Below, piece after piece: positions 35,453-45,260 of a stretch of 64,000 nucleotides of DNA; the stretch's first letter is position 1; each line of letters begins with the position of its first letter. Made by a program: the position numbers and the translations under genes. The notes under the pieces are model-generated. The model was not told where the DNA came from. It worked only from the letters and a program-made list of their open reading frames with translations, and did not search any database. This DNA comes from Takakia lepidozioides (taxonomy: Eukaryota; Streptophyta; Takakiopsida; Takakiales; Takakiaceae), in NCBI GenBank assembly GCA_030704615.1, contig CM060733.1, forward strand, positions 55,984,001-56,048,000, in the 5' to 3' direction.

Positions 35453-36540
35453 ATGGGGTCGGGCAAGCCGAAGCGAAAGCGGAACGGCCCAAAAGATGAT
35501 GATCCCGGTGAGCCCGATGGGAGCGGCGTGTCACCGAGGCGGCGTTTGAGGAAGCGATGCAGGTTTCCGAAAACGAGGCCGCCCAAGAGCGGAGGAATCC
35601 GAGGAATCGGAGCCCGAGGAATCCTTGAGAGCTCCGACAAACCAAGAGATGCCTCCCATGCCGGCAGCCTTTTGGGAAGGGTTGTTGGCGCAGTTTGGCG
35701 GGACGTTGAAAGACGTGTTGAAGGCGGCTAATGCCACTTCCACTAAGGCAAAGTTTAAGGTGAAGCCTAAGGAACTCGGCACCTTCGAGGGCGTCCGAAA
35801 TCGGAAGGCACTCAACACCTGGCTCTTGGAGCTGGAGCAGTACTTCCGGGCGGCCAAGTTGAGTGACGAGGATCGCGTGGAAGTGGCTCCCACCTATTTG
35901 AGGGGCTATGCTCAACAATGGTGGCAGAAACGCCTTCACGACCGAGGTCCAAGTCCGGAAACCTTGAACTGGAGTGGGTTCAAGGAATTGATGAAGATAC
36001 AGTTTGTGCCCCTCAACGCGTCCTGGCTCGCCCGGGACAAGATGAGGAATTTGAAGCAAACAGATGACATTCGGGGATATGTCCAGGCTTTCAATGTACT
36101 GTTGCTCGAAGTCGCGGACATGGCAGAACCAGAAATGGTCTTCAACTTTGTGGCGGGACTGGCCCCATGGGCCAGGCGGAAGTTGGAGGAGAAGCCACCC
36201 AAGACTTTGAACGAGGCTATTGAGAGGGCTGAATGTTTCTCAGATGTCCCTAGGGGTGAAAGACAAGGCCGTACGGAGCTGAACCACAAGAAGATTCGGC
36301 GGGAAGGTGACTCCTTCCGACCGAAAAGAAGTGGGATAGGCCACGCGGCGAAAATGGCACGTGGAAATCGAAGGGAGGGCCTTCACACGTCAAAGGCGGC
36401 ACCCGGTGCTTCGAAAGGAAAAGCGGGTGGAGCGGCTTATGGCGGACAGAAGGCGACTTTGATGGAGTGTGTTTCAATTGCGGGGAGCCCGGGCATATGG
36501 CCAAGAAGTGCACGAAGCCCCGGCAATTGAACATGACTCG
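35453..36540 (+). pseudogene. Retrotransposon gag (capsid and CCHC zinc knuckle), frameshifted
   Basis: A likely start at ATG 35453 gives a basic, Lys/Arg- and Asp-rich N-terminus. The frame is lost within about 170 nt and capsid-like sequence continues from 35625 in another frame. That frame carries the retrotrans_gag hallmarks YLRGYAQQWWQKRL and FKELMKIQFVPLN. The nucleocapsid knuckle CFNCGEPGHMAKKC (about 36470-36512) lies in a third frame. At least two frameshifts therefore break gag. Its normal role is to form the particle that packages the element's RNA. Confidence 0.88.
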
Positions 36541-39500
36541 GGCGACCACGGAGCTGTCGGAAGATACCATCAGTCGCTTGGTGGAAGCGGTGGTCGCCAA
36601 GACTTGCAAGGTAGCAAATTTTCTTGTGAGTTGTATCAGGAAACTGGCGCCTTACGAAAAGGGAGTCAGTTATTGTTCGTGGATGGGATAATATCCGGAA
36701 CTAATGTGTCGTTGTTGGTGGACACAGGAGCGTCGCACTCCTTCATGACACCGGCAACGGCACAAAAGCTGGGACTCCCGACAAGTGACGTGGGGGCCTC
36801 TATTGAGGTGCGTTCTGCCAAAGGCGAACCACAGTTGGCGACAAGGTTGGCGATTGATGTTCCTCTTCAACTGGGGAGTGGGAGGGATGTGAGAACTTCA
36901 CCATCTGCGAGATCGATGGAGTGGATCTCATTTTGGGGATGACCTTTTTGAGCAAATCCGGAGCGGTCATAGATGGCCGCAAGAGAGTAGTCACGTTGCC
37001 ATGTGGGAATGGTGGCGAGGTTTTACGAGTGTCAGAAACGCCCAAATCCGTGGGAGGGCGAATAAACCTTCTGTCAGCAAAAGAGTGGGCCGTGGATGAG
37101 GCACACGAACCCCAGTTCTTGCTTTACATTAGAGAAGTGAAGGGAGAAGGCGATGGGGAGCCGAGCCCAGATTGGATCAAGGGGATTTTGGGGAAATACC
37201 AGGATGTGATGCCGGAGGATTTACCAAGCGGCTTGCCACCGCGAAGAGGAGTTGACCACAAGATTGAGGTGATACCGGGAATGGAACCGCCTGCCAAGGC
37301 ACCCTACCGGTTGAGCCACAGGGAGTTGGTCGAGCTGAAGACTTAGCTCAAGGATCTAATGTCAAAGCGGTACATCCGGCCGAGTAAGTACCTTACGGAG
37401 CCCCGGTGCTATTCGCAGACAAGAAGGATGGGACGCTGCGGATGTGTGTCGATTACAGGGCTCTGAATAAGGTGACTATCAAAAACTAAAAACCGGTACC
37501 CTTTGCCAAGGATCGACGACCTCTTGATCGGTTGGCAGGAGCGAAGTATTTCAGCCGGATCGACTTGCGCTCCGGCTATCATCAAATTCGGGTGGCGGAA
37601 GGAGATGAGGAGAAGACCGCGTGCAGGACAAGGTATGGTTCATATGAGTTCTTGGTGATGCTTTTGGGTCACCAATGCACCAGCGACATTTAGCACGCTG
37701 ATGAACAGCCTTTTCCAGGAGTGGTTGGATGACTTTGTGATCGTGTACATCGACGACATCTTGGTGTACTCGAAAACAAAGGAGGAGCACCTGGAGCACC
37801 TCAAAAGGGTGTTCCAAAAATTGCGGGAAGGGAAGCCGTATGCCAAAGCTTCAAAGTGCGAATTCGGGGTCACAAAAGTGGAGTTCCTGGGGCATGTGAT
37901 TACACAGGATGGGATCAAAATGGATGACAGAAAGGTGAGGGCAATCTTGGACTGGGAGCCTCCAACTTCGGTCCCGGGAGTGCGATCCTTCCATAGGACT
38001 CGCCTCTATTACCGGAAGTATGTGAGAAATTTCGCCAAGATCGCGGGCCGCTGTCGGACCTTCTGTGTAAATCCAAAGTCTGGGTATGGAACACCTTTTT
38101 TGGCCAAGTTTTTGCTGAATTGAAGCAGTGGATGGCGGAAGCTCCAGTCTTGAAAATCCCGGAGTTCGATCGTCCATTTGAGATTCATACAGATGCGTCG
38201 GACTTCGCGATTGGGGGTGTACTTATGCAAGATGGACGTCCAGTGGCTTACGAAAGTAAGAAACTGAATGAAGTGGAGCACGGTGGCCGACGCACGAAAA
38301 AGAGATGAAGGCGGTGGTGCATTGCCTTGAGCTTTGGCGCCACTATGTTGGTTCCAACCCAGTGAAGGTGTTCACGGACAATGTCACAGTGAAGTATTTT
38401 GCCACGCAGCCCAAGTTGTCCCCAAAACAACTTAGGTGGCAAGATACTTTGGCGGTGTTCGACGTGGATATCCTATACAAAACGGGACGGGACAATGTGG
38501 TGGCCGATGCTTTAAGTAGAAAGCAGCAGCTCTTGTTGGTGTACAAGGGCGAGACGGCGCTCCAAAGGAAGATCCGGAAGGCTTGCTGGAAGGATGAGCT
38601 GGCAAAGTCTGTGATGCAGGACTTGAGAATGGGGGTTAAATCGCAGTTCCACTTGCAAAATGGGTGCTCCGGTATAAGCAAAAGCGTCTCTACGTGCCGA
38701 AGGAGGGATCAGAGATAGCATCTTGAGAGAATGCCATGATAGCCCGCTTGCGGGCCACGGCGGAGCCAAGCGCACTGCGGCACTCCTGAAGAAAGAGTAT
38801 TTCTGGCCCAAACTGAGGGAGGAGGCAGAGGAGTATGTCAAGATATGCACCACATGCCAACAAAACCGGAGCGAGTACAAAAAGCAAGCGGGCGGGCTAT
38901 TACAACCCTTGCCGATTCCAGAGGGACTTGGGAAAGCGTCTCGATGGATTTCATGACTGCTATGCCGCTGTCAAAAGGATTCGATGCAATCATGGTGGTG
39001 GTGGATAGGTTCAGTAAAATGGGCCATTTCATCCCCACCAAGGAGACGGCAACGGCGCAGGAGACAGGGCGACTTACTTTGCCCACGTCTTAAAGCATCA
39101 TGGAGTCTCGAAGGATATTGTCTCGGATCGCGATCCAAAGTTTACGAGTAAATTTTGGAGGACACTTTGGAAGAAGATGGGGACGAGGCTGAAGATGAGC
39201 ACCGCCTTCCGACCTAGACGGACGGCCAAACGGAAGAGTGAATTCCGTAGTGAAGCAATTCTTGCGGAATTACGTGTCGGCAGACCAATCAGACTGGATG
39301 GAACACTTAGACGCGGCAAAGTTCTGTTATAATAACACAGAACACTCCGCAACGGGAGTTTCCCCTTTCGTATTGGTCTATGGAAAAGCACCTCCGGTGC
39401 CGACAAGTTGGGCCGCCCAGGACGTTGAGGAACCGGCAGTAGCGGCGGTACTTGGAAGAACGCGAGCGTTTGTTGAAGCTCGCAAAGTACACCAATTGCC

Positions 39501-40020
39501 AAAGCTAGGAAACGGTATGAAAGGCAGGCGAATCGGAAGCGGAGGGAAGTGAAGTTTGAGGCAGGCACAAAGGTCTGGTTGAACATCAAGAATTTCCGAC
39601 TACCTCCGGAAGTGAGTCCGAATTCGTACCTCCGTATGCGGGACCTTTCGTATTCGGAAGGTTATGAATGAGGATGTGTATGAATTGGAGCTGCGGCAAA
39701 CAGCAAGGTGCACCCAGTATTCCATGTCTCCTTTTTGAAACTTATTTCAAAGATGAAGCGCGTCCGAATCGGCATCAAGTGTTGCGTCCGCCACCTATGC
39801 TGTTGGATCATGAAAATGAACCTGAGTACGAGGTGGAGGCAATTAAGTCGAGGAGGTTCAGGAACCGAGAGAAACGGAGTATCTCGTCAAATGGAAGGGC
39901 TATCATCATGTGGAGGCATCTTGGGTTGTGTGCCTCAGAAATGGGAAACGCATCGAGGCGGTCGCAGCTTTCGAAGGGCGACCTCAAAAGCGAAAGCGAG
40001 AAGAGCGTTGATGAGGACAT
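36541..40020 (+). pseudogene. Retrotransposon pol: protease, RT, RNase H, integrase, chromodomain; broken
   Basis: Domains appear in order in changing frames. Protease has DTGASHSF at 36721. Reverse transcriptase has [10 protein letters not shown] and YIDDILVYS at about 37746. RNase H has HTDASDFAIGG at about 38188 and ends with ADALSRK near 38520. Integrase begins with a zinc-binding H2C2 region (HDSPLAGHGG to CTTCQQN, 38723-38870). Its catalytic core includes VSMDFMTAMP (38940) and DIVSDRDPKFTSKFW (about 39117), and the segment near the third catalytic residue (about 39220-39250) is damaged. A chromodomain with EYLVKWKGYHHVEASW (about 39877-39925) ends the frame and normally steers insertion to marked chromatin. 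In-frame stops and frameshifts throughout exclude an active product. Confidence 0.92.
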
Positions 40021-40898
40021 CAACCTTGGAGCGTGGGGGAGGAAATGCATGCTTAGCCGGTTTAGCTAGCTCAGGAATCCGATTGCAAAAATTGTATTGT
40101 ACAAAAATTTGTTATAAAGGAAATGGGTTCCAAATATTGTGCGTTCCTATTGTGTTTGGAATGGTGATTCATGGTGTGGTTGGCTAGTGTGTAGAATGCA
40201 TGCTAGCTTATACAAAGTGGGAGAGGTAAATTGGGTTGATCGTGTGGGGTTTGTGTAGTGCCGAAATCGGGTGACCCCCATCCGAGGGGGCAAGGAAACT
40301 TGCGCCTTCTTTGGGAGTTCACGTGCTAGTGCGCACTTGGCGCGTGCGCGTACTGTAACTGCGCTACCGAGGGGGTTGCCTTGTAGTGCGGGCTAACGCG
40401 GAAGCCACGTGCTTCCGTTCACGTACTATAATCGTGTAGCCTCGGAACGAAGTCGGTAATGCGGCTTCGGCGTGTTCCCGTACATCAGGCCAGCATTCCA
40501 AGGCGGACCCAATTGTAGTGATTGGGGCGCACGGTTGGTTCAAGGTTATCTTCCTAGTCAAAGAGGGTTCCAGTGAACCCTTGTCAAGGTGATGCCAAAG
40601 CGGCATCATGAGCAATCGCAAGCAATGTTGTTGCAGTAAGGCGATTCGATCCTCGGGGAGGATCGTTCCTTGGCCTTGAAGTAGGCCAAGAAGGTGCACT
40701 GGGAGGAGCTGGAGAGGCTCCACCCTTGGCCGGGATGGAGGAAGTCGGCCGAAACTAGCAGTGGAGAGTAGAGTCAAGGGTGGGGTTTGGTTCTTGCCAT
40801 GGGACGCCATGGTACAGAAAGAAAACAAACTCCTGATGTGGGACGCCACAACTTGGATGTTGTTTCTACAAAATGGACAAGTCGATGAGGACATCAAC
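40008..40898. repeat. Array of distinct short stem-loops in the retrotransposon 3' region
   Basis: Short inverted repeats with little or no mismatch follow one another. Examples are CCCCC/GGGGG (40275-40290), GCAAG-GAAA-CTTGC (40290-40303), GCGCAC/GTGCGC (40331-40349), CGGAAGC/GCTTCCG (40399-40417), CGAAGTC/GGCTTCG (40448-40469), CCCAAT/ATTGGG (40508-40526) and AGGGTTC/GAACCCT (40564-40581). Further ones are TGATGCC/GGCATCA (40590-40608), CGATCCTC/GAGGATCG (40647-40665), CTTGGCCT/AGGCCAAG (40669-40690), GGAGC/GCTCC (40705-40721), CCATGG/CCATGG (40797-40812) and TGTGG/CCACA (40837-40850). Stem sequences differ, loops are 3-8 nt. The array is bounded by two copies of GATGAGGACATCAAC (40010-40024, 40884-40898). 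No coding sense was found. Confidence 0.85.
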
Positions 40899-40917
40899 TC
40901 CTGGTGGTAGGGGTGTG

Positions 40918-41640
40918 TGTCGCGGACCTTTGCCTTGCGGGCAGGGGGTCGGGACACATGAGGGGATGCCTGTGGTGGGGGCAGGCAGCGATAGGTATGG
41001 GGGGGCTGAAGCACCCTTGAGTGCCCAAGGCACTCAAGGAGGCGGAGGCGCTCACTAGGTGGAGCCCCGCACACCGGGTTGCGGTGGGGGTGGCTCCACA
41101 AGGGGTGGTGGTAGCTTAGCGGGACTTAGTGGGGGTGGCATAGGACTCACCATGGGGCGGAGACCTCGTGGTGGGAGTCGTGGGGAGTCTTGGGACTCAT
41201 CACGGTCCATAGGGGCCGTGGTGAGCGGGCCAAGACTCACCGCGACTCATCACCGGGAGTCGAGGGTTTTCGTGGTGGTTCGCCATAAAATGGCATGGCT
41301 GGTTGTGGAACCCCCGCGGACAGCTACAGAAGTATATATAGGGAGTAGTAACCCCGAGAACGGTGCAAGCCCGTTGGTGACCAAAAACTAGTGAGTAAGC
41401 GAGCGAGCCGGAAAGCGACCAAAGAGTGGGGAGCTGTTCCGGACTGCCATCTACCAAAGGGAATTCTCCTAGTCCCAATTAGGTGGAGGGTTTAGAGGGA
41501 AGCGAAGGGGGGACCGTTATGTCCCTGTGAGCAGCCGAAGCTCCAAGTTGGCCCGGGCAGCCAGGTTGGGAGTCAGGCGCGCGCATCAAAGCGAGTAACT
41601 ATGACTTGAAGGGGAGCTTACCGAAGTGAGGTGCGCGACA
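40918..41640 (+). repeat. 3' LTR of the chromovirus
   Basis: Begins TGTCGCGG at 40918 and ends GCGCGACA at 41640. It matches the 5' LTR over its whole length with scattered substitutions and a few small indels. A purine-rich GGTGGTAGGGGTG just upstream (about 40902-40914) is the candidate polypurine tract. A better-looking GTGGGGGAGGAA lies at about 40033-40044. Confidence 0.95.
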
Positions 41641-41705
41641 CGGGACCACAACTGGACTTCAGGCAAGATTTTCCAACAAAATATTCTGTATTTGGGGGGC
41701 CATGA

Positions 41706-42057
41706 AGAATTATCTGTTGGTGTTGTTGTCTCGTTGTCCATGTGTGGTGTTCTCGTGGCGTTGTGCTTGTTGTCCAAATGGTTCGAGAGGACATTCTCAA
41801 ATCTTTGTTTCAACAAAACTAGCTGTAAGTATCTAGAAATCTGCCCGATTTGGAGAGTGAGAAAACCATTGCACTTACTGTAGGATACTATGAGTAATTG
41901 TTCAATTTTTCCTGATGTTTGTTTTCTTGTGCAGAGTGCTGGATCCAAGTGGTCTTGGAATGTCGATATAGCAGAATTATCTGTTAGTGTTGTTGTCTCG
42001 TTGTCCATGTGTGGTGTTCTCGTGGCGCTGTGCTGGTTGTCCAAATGGTTTGAGAGG
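41706..42057. repeat. Direct repeat pair, 85 bp each, offset 267 bp
   Basis: AGAATTATCTGTTGG... at 41706-41790 and AGAATTATCTGTTAG... at 41973-42057 differ at only a few positions and both end in GAGAGG. The interval between them is unique, so the second copy looks like one arm of a 267-bp tandem duplication or an independent re-insertion. It lies just outside the retrotransposon and encodes nothing recognised. Confidence 0.8.
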
Positions 42058-42648
42058 GGGGATGCTTCCGTGTGAGCGTAGCCAGGCTCACGCCACGTCA
42101 GCAATTATTGCCCCGTTGGCTCACGGGTCTGACGCCACGTTAGCAGACCTTGCCAGCGTGGTTGACGCCACGTCACGTGAAGCCACATCATTTCCAATGG
42201 CACAGACCTATAACTGTGGACCGAATAGGCAGAAGGGTGCCTATAGCCGCGGACTTGCGCATTCGACACATAGGGAACCATATGTGGGCGACGAGGCAAA
42301 GTGCAGAAGAGAGCTTATACTGAATGTTGCTGAATGATTGTGTTTGCAGAGACCGAATATAGAAGAATGGTTGTGGATGAATTAATGAGGATGAAGGAGA
42401 GTCAGCACGCTCCGAATATGGATGAAAAGTTGTGGATGAATGTTGAATGAGGATGTCATTCTAACATTTATCTGAACCAAGCACAACAATCAATGTCATT
42501 TGCACAAACATCACAAATTGGAGAAAATCTCTCATGAAGCACATGATAAGATTTAATCCATGATGTGTGTCATTTGGGGAAAGGTAGACTGATGAAAGCA
42601 ATGTAGAATAAGACAACACAACAGATGTGAGACAAATCTTTGATTTTT
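42058..42648. other. No supported gene; cluster of ACGT-core motifs
   Basis: No coding sequence was recognised. Between about 42089 and 42180 the string CGCCACGT occurs three times (twice as CCACGTCA), and one copy runs into CACGTG. Such ACGT-core elements are bZIP/bHLH binding sites in plants, but no gene start is known next to them here. Confidence 0.4.
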
Positions 42649-43070
42649 TTATTTTCTCCTACTGGTTACTGCAACATTCCACTGTGCAGCACGCTCCACT
42701 TTCGCTTTCCTCTTTAGTGTCGACACATTGTGAGCCATTTCAACACCATACTTCATGCAACACACCAGATCACCACCCTAAACTGGCACTGGACTGAAAA
42801 TGCGACCTAGTCGCCTTGCCAGTGAGGTACAATCTGCTCATCTCTCCTGAGAGAGCACTGAAATTTTCAAGCTTATTTATTAGTTGTAAGCATACCCATT
42901 AGTTGTAACAACATATTAGAAGATGAATTTGGCTACCGGTTGTGCATGAGGAGGAGTTCTAGGTCTTTCACATTGTGCACCAAAAACTTGACGAAACCAC
43001 TAGGCATCACATTCTTTGTCTTCTTGTTTGACCCATAACCAATGTTAGGCATTTGTGTGGTGCCCTTGAA
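42649..43070 (-). pseudogene. RPL32: Decayed partial copy of ribosomal protein eL32 gene
   Basis: The minus strand at 43070-42938 encodes the heart of eL32: [20 protein letters not shown], then [20 protein letters not shown] and HNR. A GT follows inside the Arg codon as at a splice donor. About 185 bp on (42753-42649) comes KYGVEMAHNVSTLKRKAKVE then RAAQWNVAVTSRRK and stop, matching the C-terminal AEIAHNVST region. The N-terminal half of eL32 is not recognisable upstream, no AG acceptor fits the second block, and the normal acidic C-terminus is missing. This is therefore a degenerate copy. Retention of an intron-like gap suggests a DNA-level duplication rather than a processed mRNA copy. Confidence 0.7.
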
Positions 43071-43231
43071 CATATGAGGCTGAGCATGAACAAAGACGTC
43101 GTGCAAAGGAATAGCTTCCAATATCCTGCCACCCAAATTACATGTATTGCATTAGCTAATGTGAAAGGCATGGGGAGGGGGGGGCTGCACATGCTATAAC
43201 TGGGAAGTGAATACCAAACAAACTTACTCAC

Positions 43232-43414
43232 ATGTAAATCGTCGTCGAGGTCCTTGTCGTCTCCCTCATTGATATCGACATGCACTACAGCCTCTTGCTC
43301 TTTGGCGGCAGGCATTGGCCCTTGCAACTCTTGGAGGCTCAGTAAAAATGGCTGCATCCCCTTCCATACCCAACAAATGTCGGCCCGCTGCCTTGCAAGC
43401 ATGGTACGAATCTC
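43232..43414 (-). CDS. Possible internal exon of an unrecognised gene
   Basis: A 61-codon open stretch flanked by a good acceptor (TGTCTTGTAG) and a near-perfect donor (GTGAGTAAG), both phase 0. It encodes EIRTMLARQRADICWVWKG, a LLSLQELQGPMPAAKEQEAV stretch and an acidic tail (INEGDDKDLDDDLH). I do not recognise the family, and no in-frame partner exons could be assembled. The neighbouring eL32 relic on the same strand is in a different phase, so the two are probably not one gene. Confidence 0.35.
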
Positions 43415-43793
43415 CTACAAGACACGGTTGTGTTATTAAGATGTTACAAATTGTGTATTAAGGGAAAAAAGACCACAGAATAAGAGATGTCAAACCTGTT
43501 CCAAGAGTCAGGTCGACGATGCACGCCCCCGGATGGGAACATGTCTCAATAACAGTTTGATTAAAGTTGGACTCTTCTCCTTGGCCCCTCTCCATGGTGT
43601 TCCATTCGCCTTTCTCAAACAGACATTCATGAAACAACCTCTCCCATGAAGCCTGAACTCCTTCACTGCAGCAAGAGTCGAAGAAGGGTGCACCCTGACG
43701 AGACAGATGGCTTCAAAAAGGCGGGTCTGCACTGAAGACAACACGAAGCACAAATGAGCGAATGCATCCAAAAAGGAAAAAGAGCAGTGCAAC

Positions 43794-44879
43794 TTCACCC
43801 CTTCAGAATTCAGTGTGTTGATGCACTCAATTCTGGATGGGTGAACAGAAAAATGAAATGAAGCAGACAAGAGAAGAATGCTACCATTTATCGGAGTGAA
43901 GGATTATCATTTGTCCCGAATAGTCCCCCTTTGTAAGGTATAAGTGGTTGACACCATTCCACCATTCTTAGCTATCAACAGGCATGTCCATACAGACACC
44001 AAAAGAGGAAACCTCCCCCCCCCCCCTATGCAAAACCGGAAGCTAATCTCAATGGCAGGACAGACAAAACATCAGGTACGAGACCCTCTGAAATTGAGCA
44101 CGTCAACACACTCAGTTGTGAAGGGTTTTGATTTGCCCAATGGAAGTAAGCGTGTCCAGACAGGCAGCAAACATGAACTACCCTCCAAAATCAGAAGCAT
44201 GACTCAAGGGGTACGAACCACAGCTACGTTTGTGGCCCTCTGAAACTGTGTGCGTCAACGCACTCAATTTTGGAGGGCCACAAGTGGAAAAAATAATAAA
44301 TAAATAAATATATTTTGGGGGTTCTCCCTCCTTTCCTGCCTAGAACTGAGTGCGTCAACGCACCCAATTTCTTCACTCATAAAAGAGCTCCGTAAACGCA
44401 TTCAATTTTTTGAAGTTTGAAAGACGTCTTTCACTGCTCAGATTTCCTGGACCTTTCTTCATAGATTAGGGAAAGCAGAGACCGAAAGATGAGAGAATGA
44501 CATTGAGAGAACCCTCAGAAATTGTGTGCGTCAACGCACTCAATTTTGAGGGGGTTCTCTTTCTCCCCTTCATTCACCTTGATAGTGAGAGAAGTGCAGG
44601 GTGTGACAATGTGAGAACACGCAATTTTTGGGGGATGGTCGCATTGCCCTTCTCTCATCCTTCAATCTCTACGGTTCAGGAAATGTGGACAACAATGTGC
44701 AAAATGAAAGGTCCAGTGAAAGGACATGTCTGAATTGAGAGCACCATGTTTTCTCTGTTGTCTACACTTCTATGAGCCCTTATACAGATCCGACAATGCT
44801 AACACAAAATGCTGACATAGAAAACAGAAATAAAGAGGGCATAAAAACTGCGTGGGTCAACGAACTCAATTTTCATGCC
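43794..44879. repeat. Array of about seven palindromic units with a shared core and private arms
   Basis: Units lie at about 43794-43845, 44083-44126, 44231-44282, 44342-44372, 44506-44560, 44587-44656 and 44838-44879. Most share a core close to GTGCGTCAACGCACTCAATT, itself a near-palindrome. Outside the core each unit has its own self-complementary arms: TTCACCC/GGGTGAA, ACCCT/AGGGT, TGTGGCCCTC/GAGGGCCACA, none clear in the fourth, AGAGAACCC/GGGTTCTCT, GAGAGAAG/CTTCTCTC and GGCAT/ATGCC. The sixth unit has only the right part of the core. A partial core also occurs near 44393. No protein-coding explanation was found. Confidence 0.85.
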
Positions 44880-44971
44880 TTCTCCACTGCCCACAATCAA
44901 GAGAAAGGAGAGAATCACGTCCTTCGGTCCTTTGGGAGGAGCACTCCCAGATGCCTCTGCTTGAGCCACAA

Positions 44972-45260
44972 TCACAGCCGTCCTCCCCATCTGCGCAACC
45001 TTCTTCCCCTTCGGTGTCGCTTCCTCAAAAGGGTGTCGGACTCCTCTGTGTCCATGTCGTCAGGGTTGCCCTCTGTTGCTGTTTCCTCCCCTCGTTCACC
45101 AGCTTCTCCGCGTGGCTGGTCCTCCTCCGCCATGTGCTCTGTTTCCAGGATCGCGCTCTCCTCTGCTATCTCCTTCAGCATCATGTTGAGCTTGCGACCT
45201 CTCATTCTCTCTCTCGCATTCTTCTTATCTCTCGCTGAAGTGAAAAAGAAAGACTATCTT
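44972..45260 (-). other. Weak coding candidate, charged low-complexity frame
   Basis: A minus-strand frame encodes a Glu/Arg-rich, probably coiled segment (RGRKLNMMLKEIAEESAI), an acidic stretch and then a very basic RKRHRRGRRLRRW. It could be a first exon of a gene running toward the exon-like segment at 43.4 kb, but no connection is shown, and low-complexity composition can produce such frames by chance. Confidence 0.2.

Larger units (their letters stand above)
34675..41640 (+). mobile_element. Ty3/Gypsy chromovirus LTR retrotransposon, full length, coding-defective
   Basis: A complete 6,966-bp insertion. Two 723-bp LTRs begin TGTCGCGG and end GCGCGACA, and a CGGGA target duplication flanks it (34670-34674, 41641-41645). 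The primer-binding site TGGTATCAGAGC (initiator tRNA-Met type) starts 2 nt after the 5' LTR. Order is gag, CCHC knuckle, protease, reverse transcriptase, RNase H, integrase and a C-terminal chromodomain, the Ty3 order with the chromovirus signature. Every domain is visible but reading frames are broken repeatedly. An unusual 0.86-kb hairpin-rich segment lies between the polyprotein end and the 3' LTR. The LTRs differ by relatively few substitutions and small indels by eye. Confidence 0.96.

Noticed and set aside
40010-40898. CRISPR-like array in the hairpin region
   Set aside because: There is no shared repeat unit or regular spacer length, and the sequence is nuclear plant retrotransposon DNA; the stems are all different.
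40364-41101. 245-codon minus-strand frame over the hairpin array and 3' LTR
   Set aside because: It crosses the LTR boundary, repeats LTR-encoded sequence present also at 34.6-34.9 kb, and has no protein motif. It is a by-product of GC-rich hairpin DNA.
42938-43414. A fused gene joining the orphan exon to the eL32 block
   Set aside because: Splicing the donor at 43232 to the AG near 43127 puts the eL32 block in the wrong frame and meets a stop.
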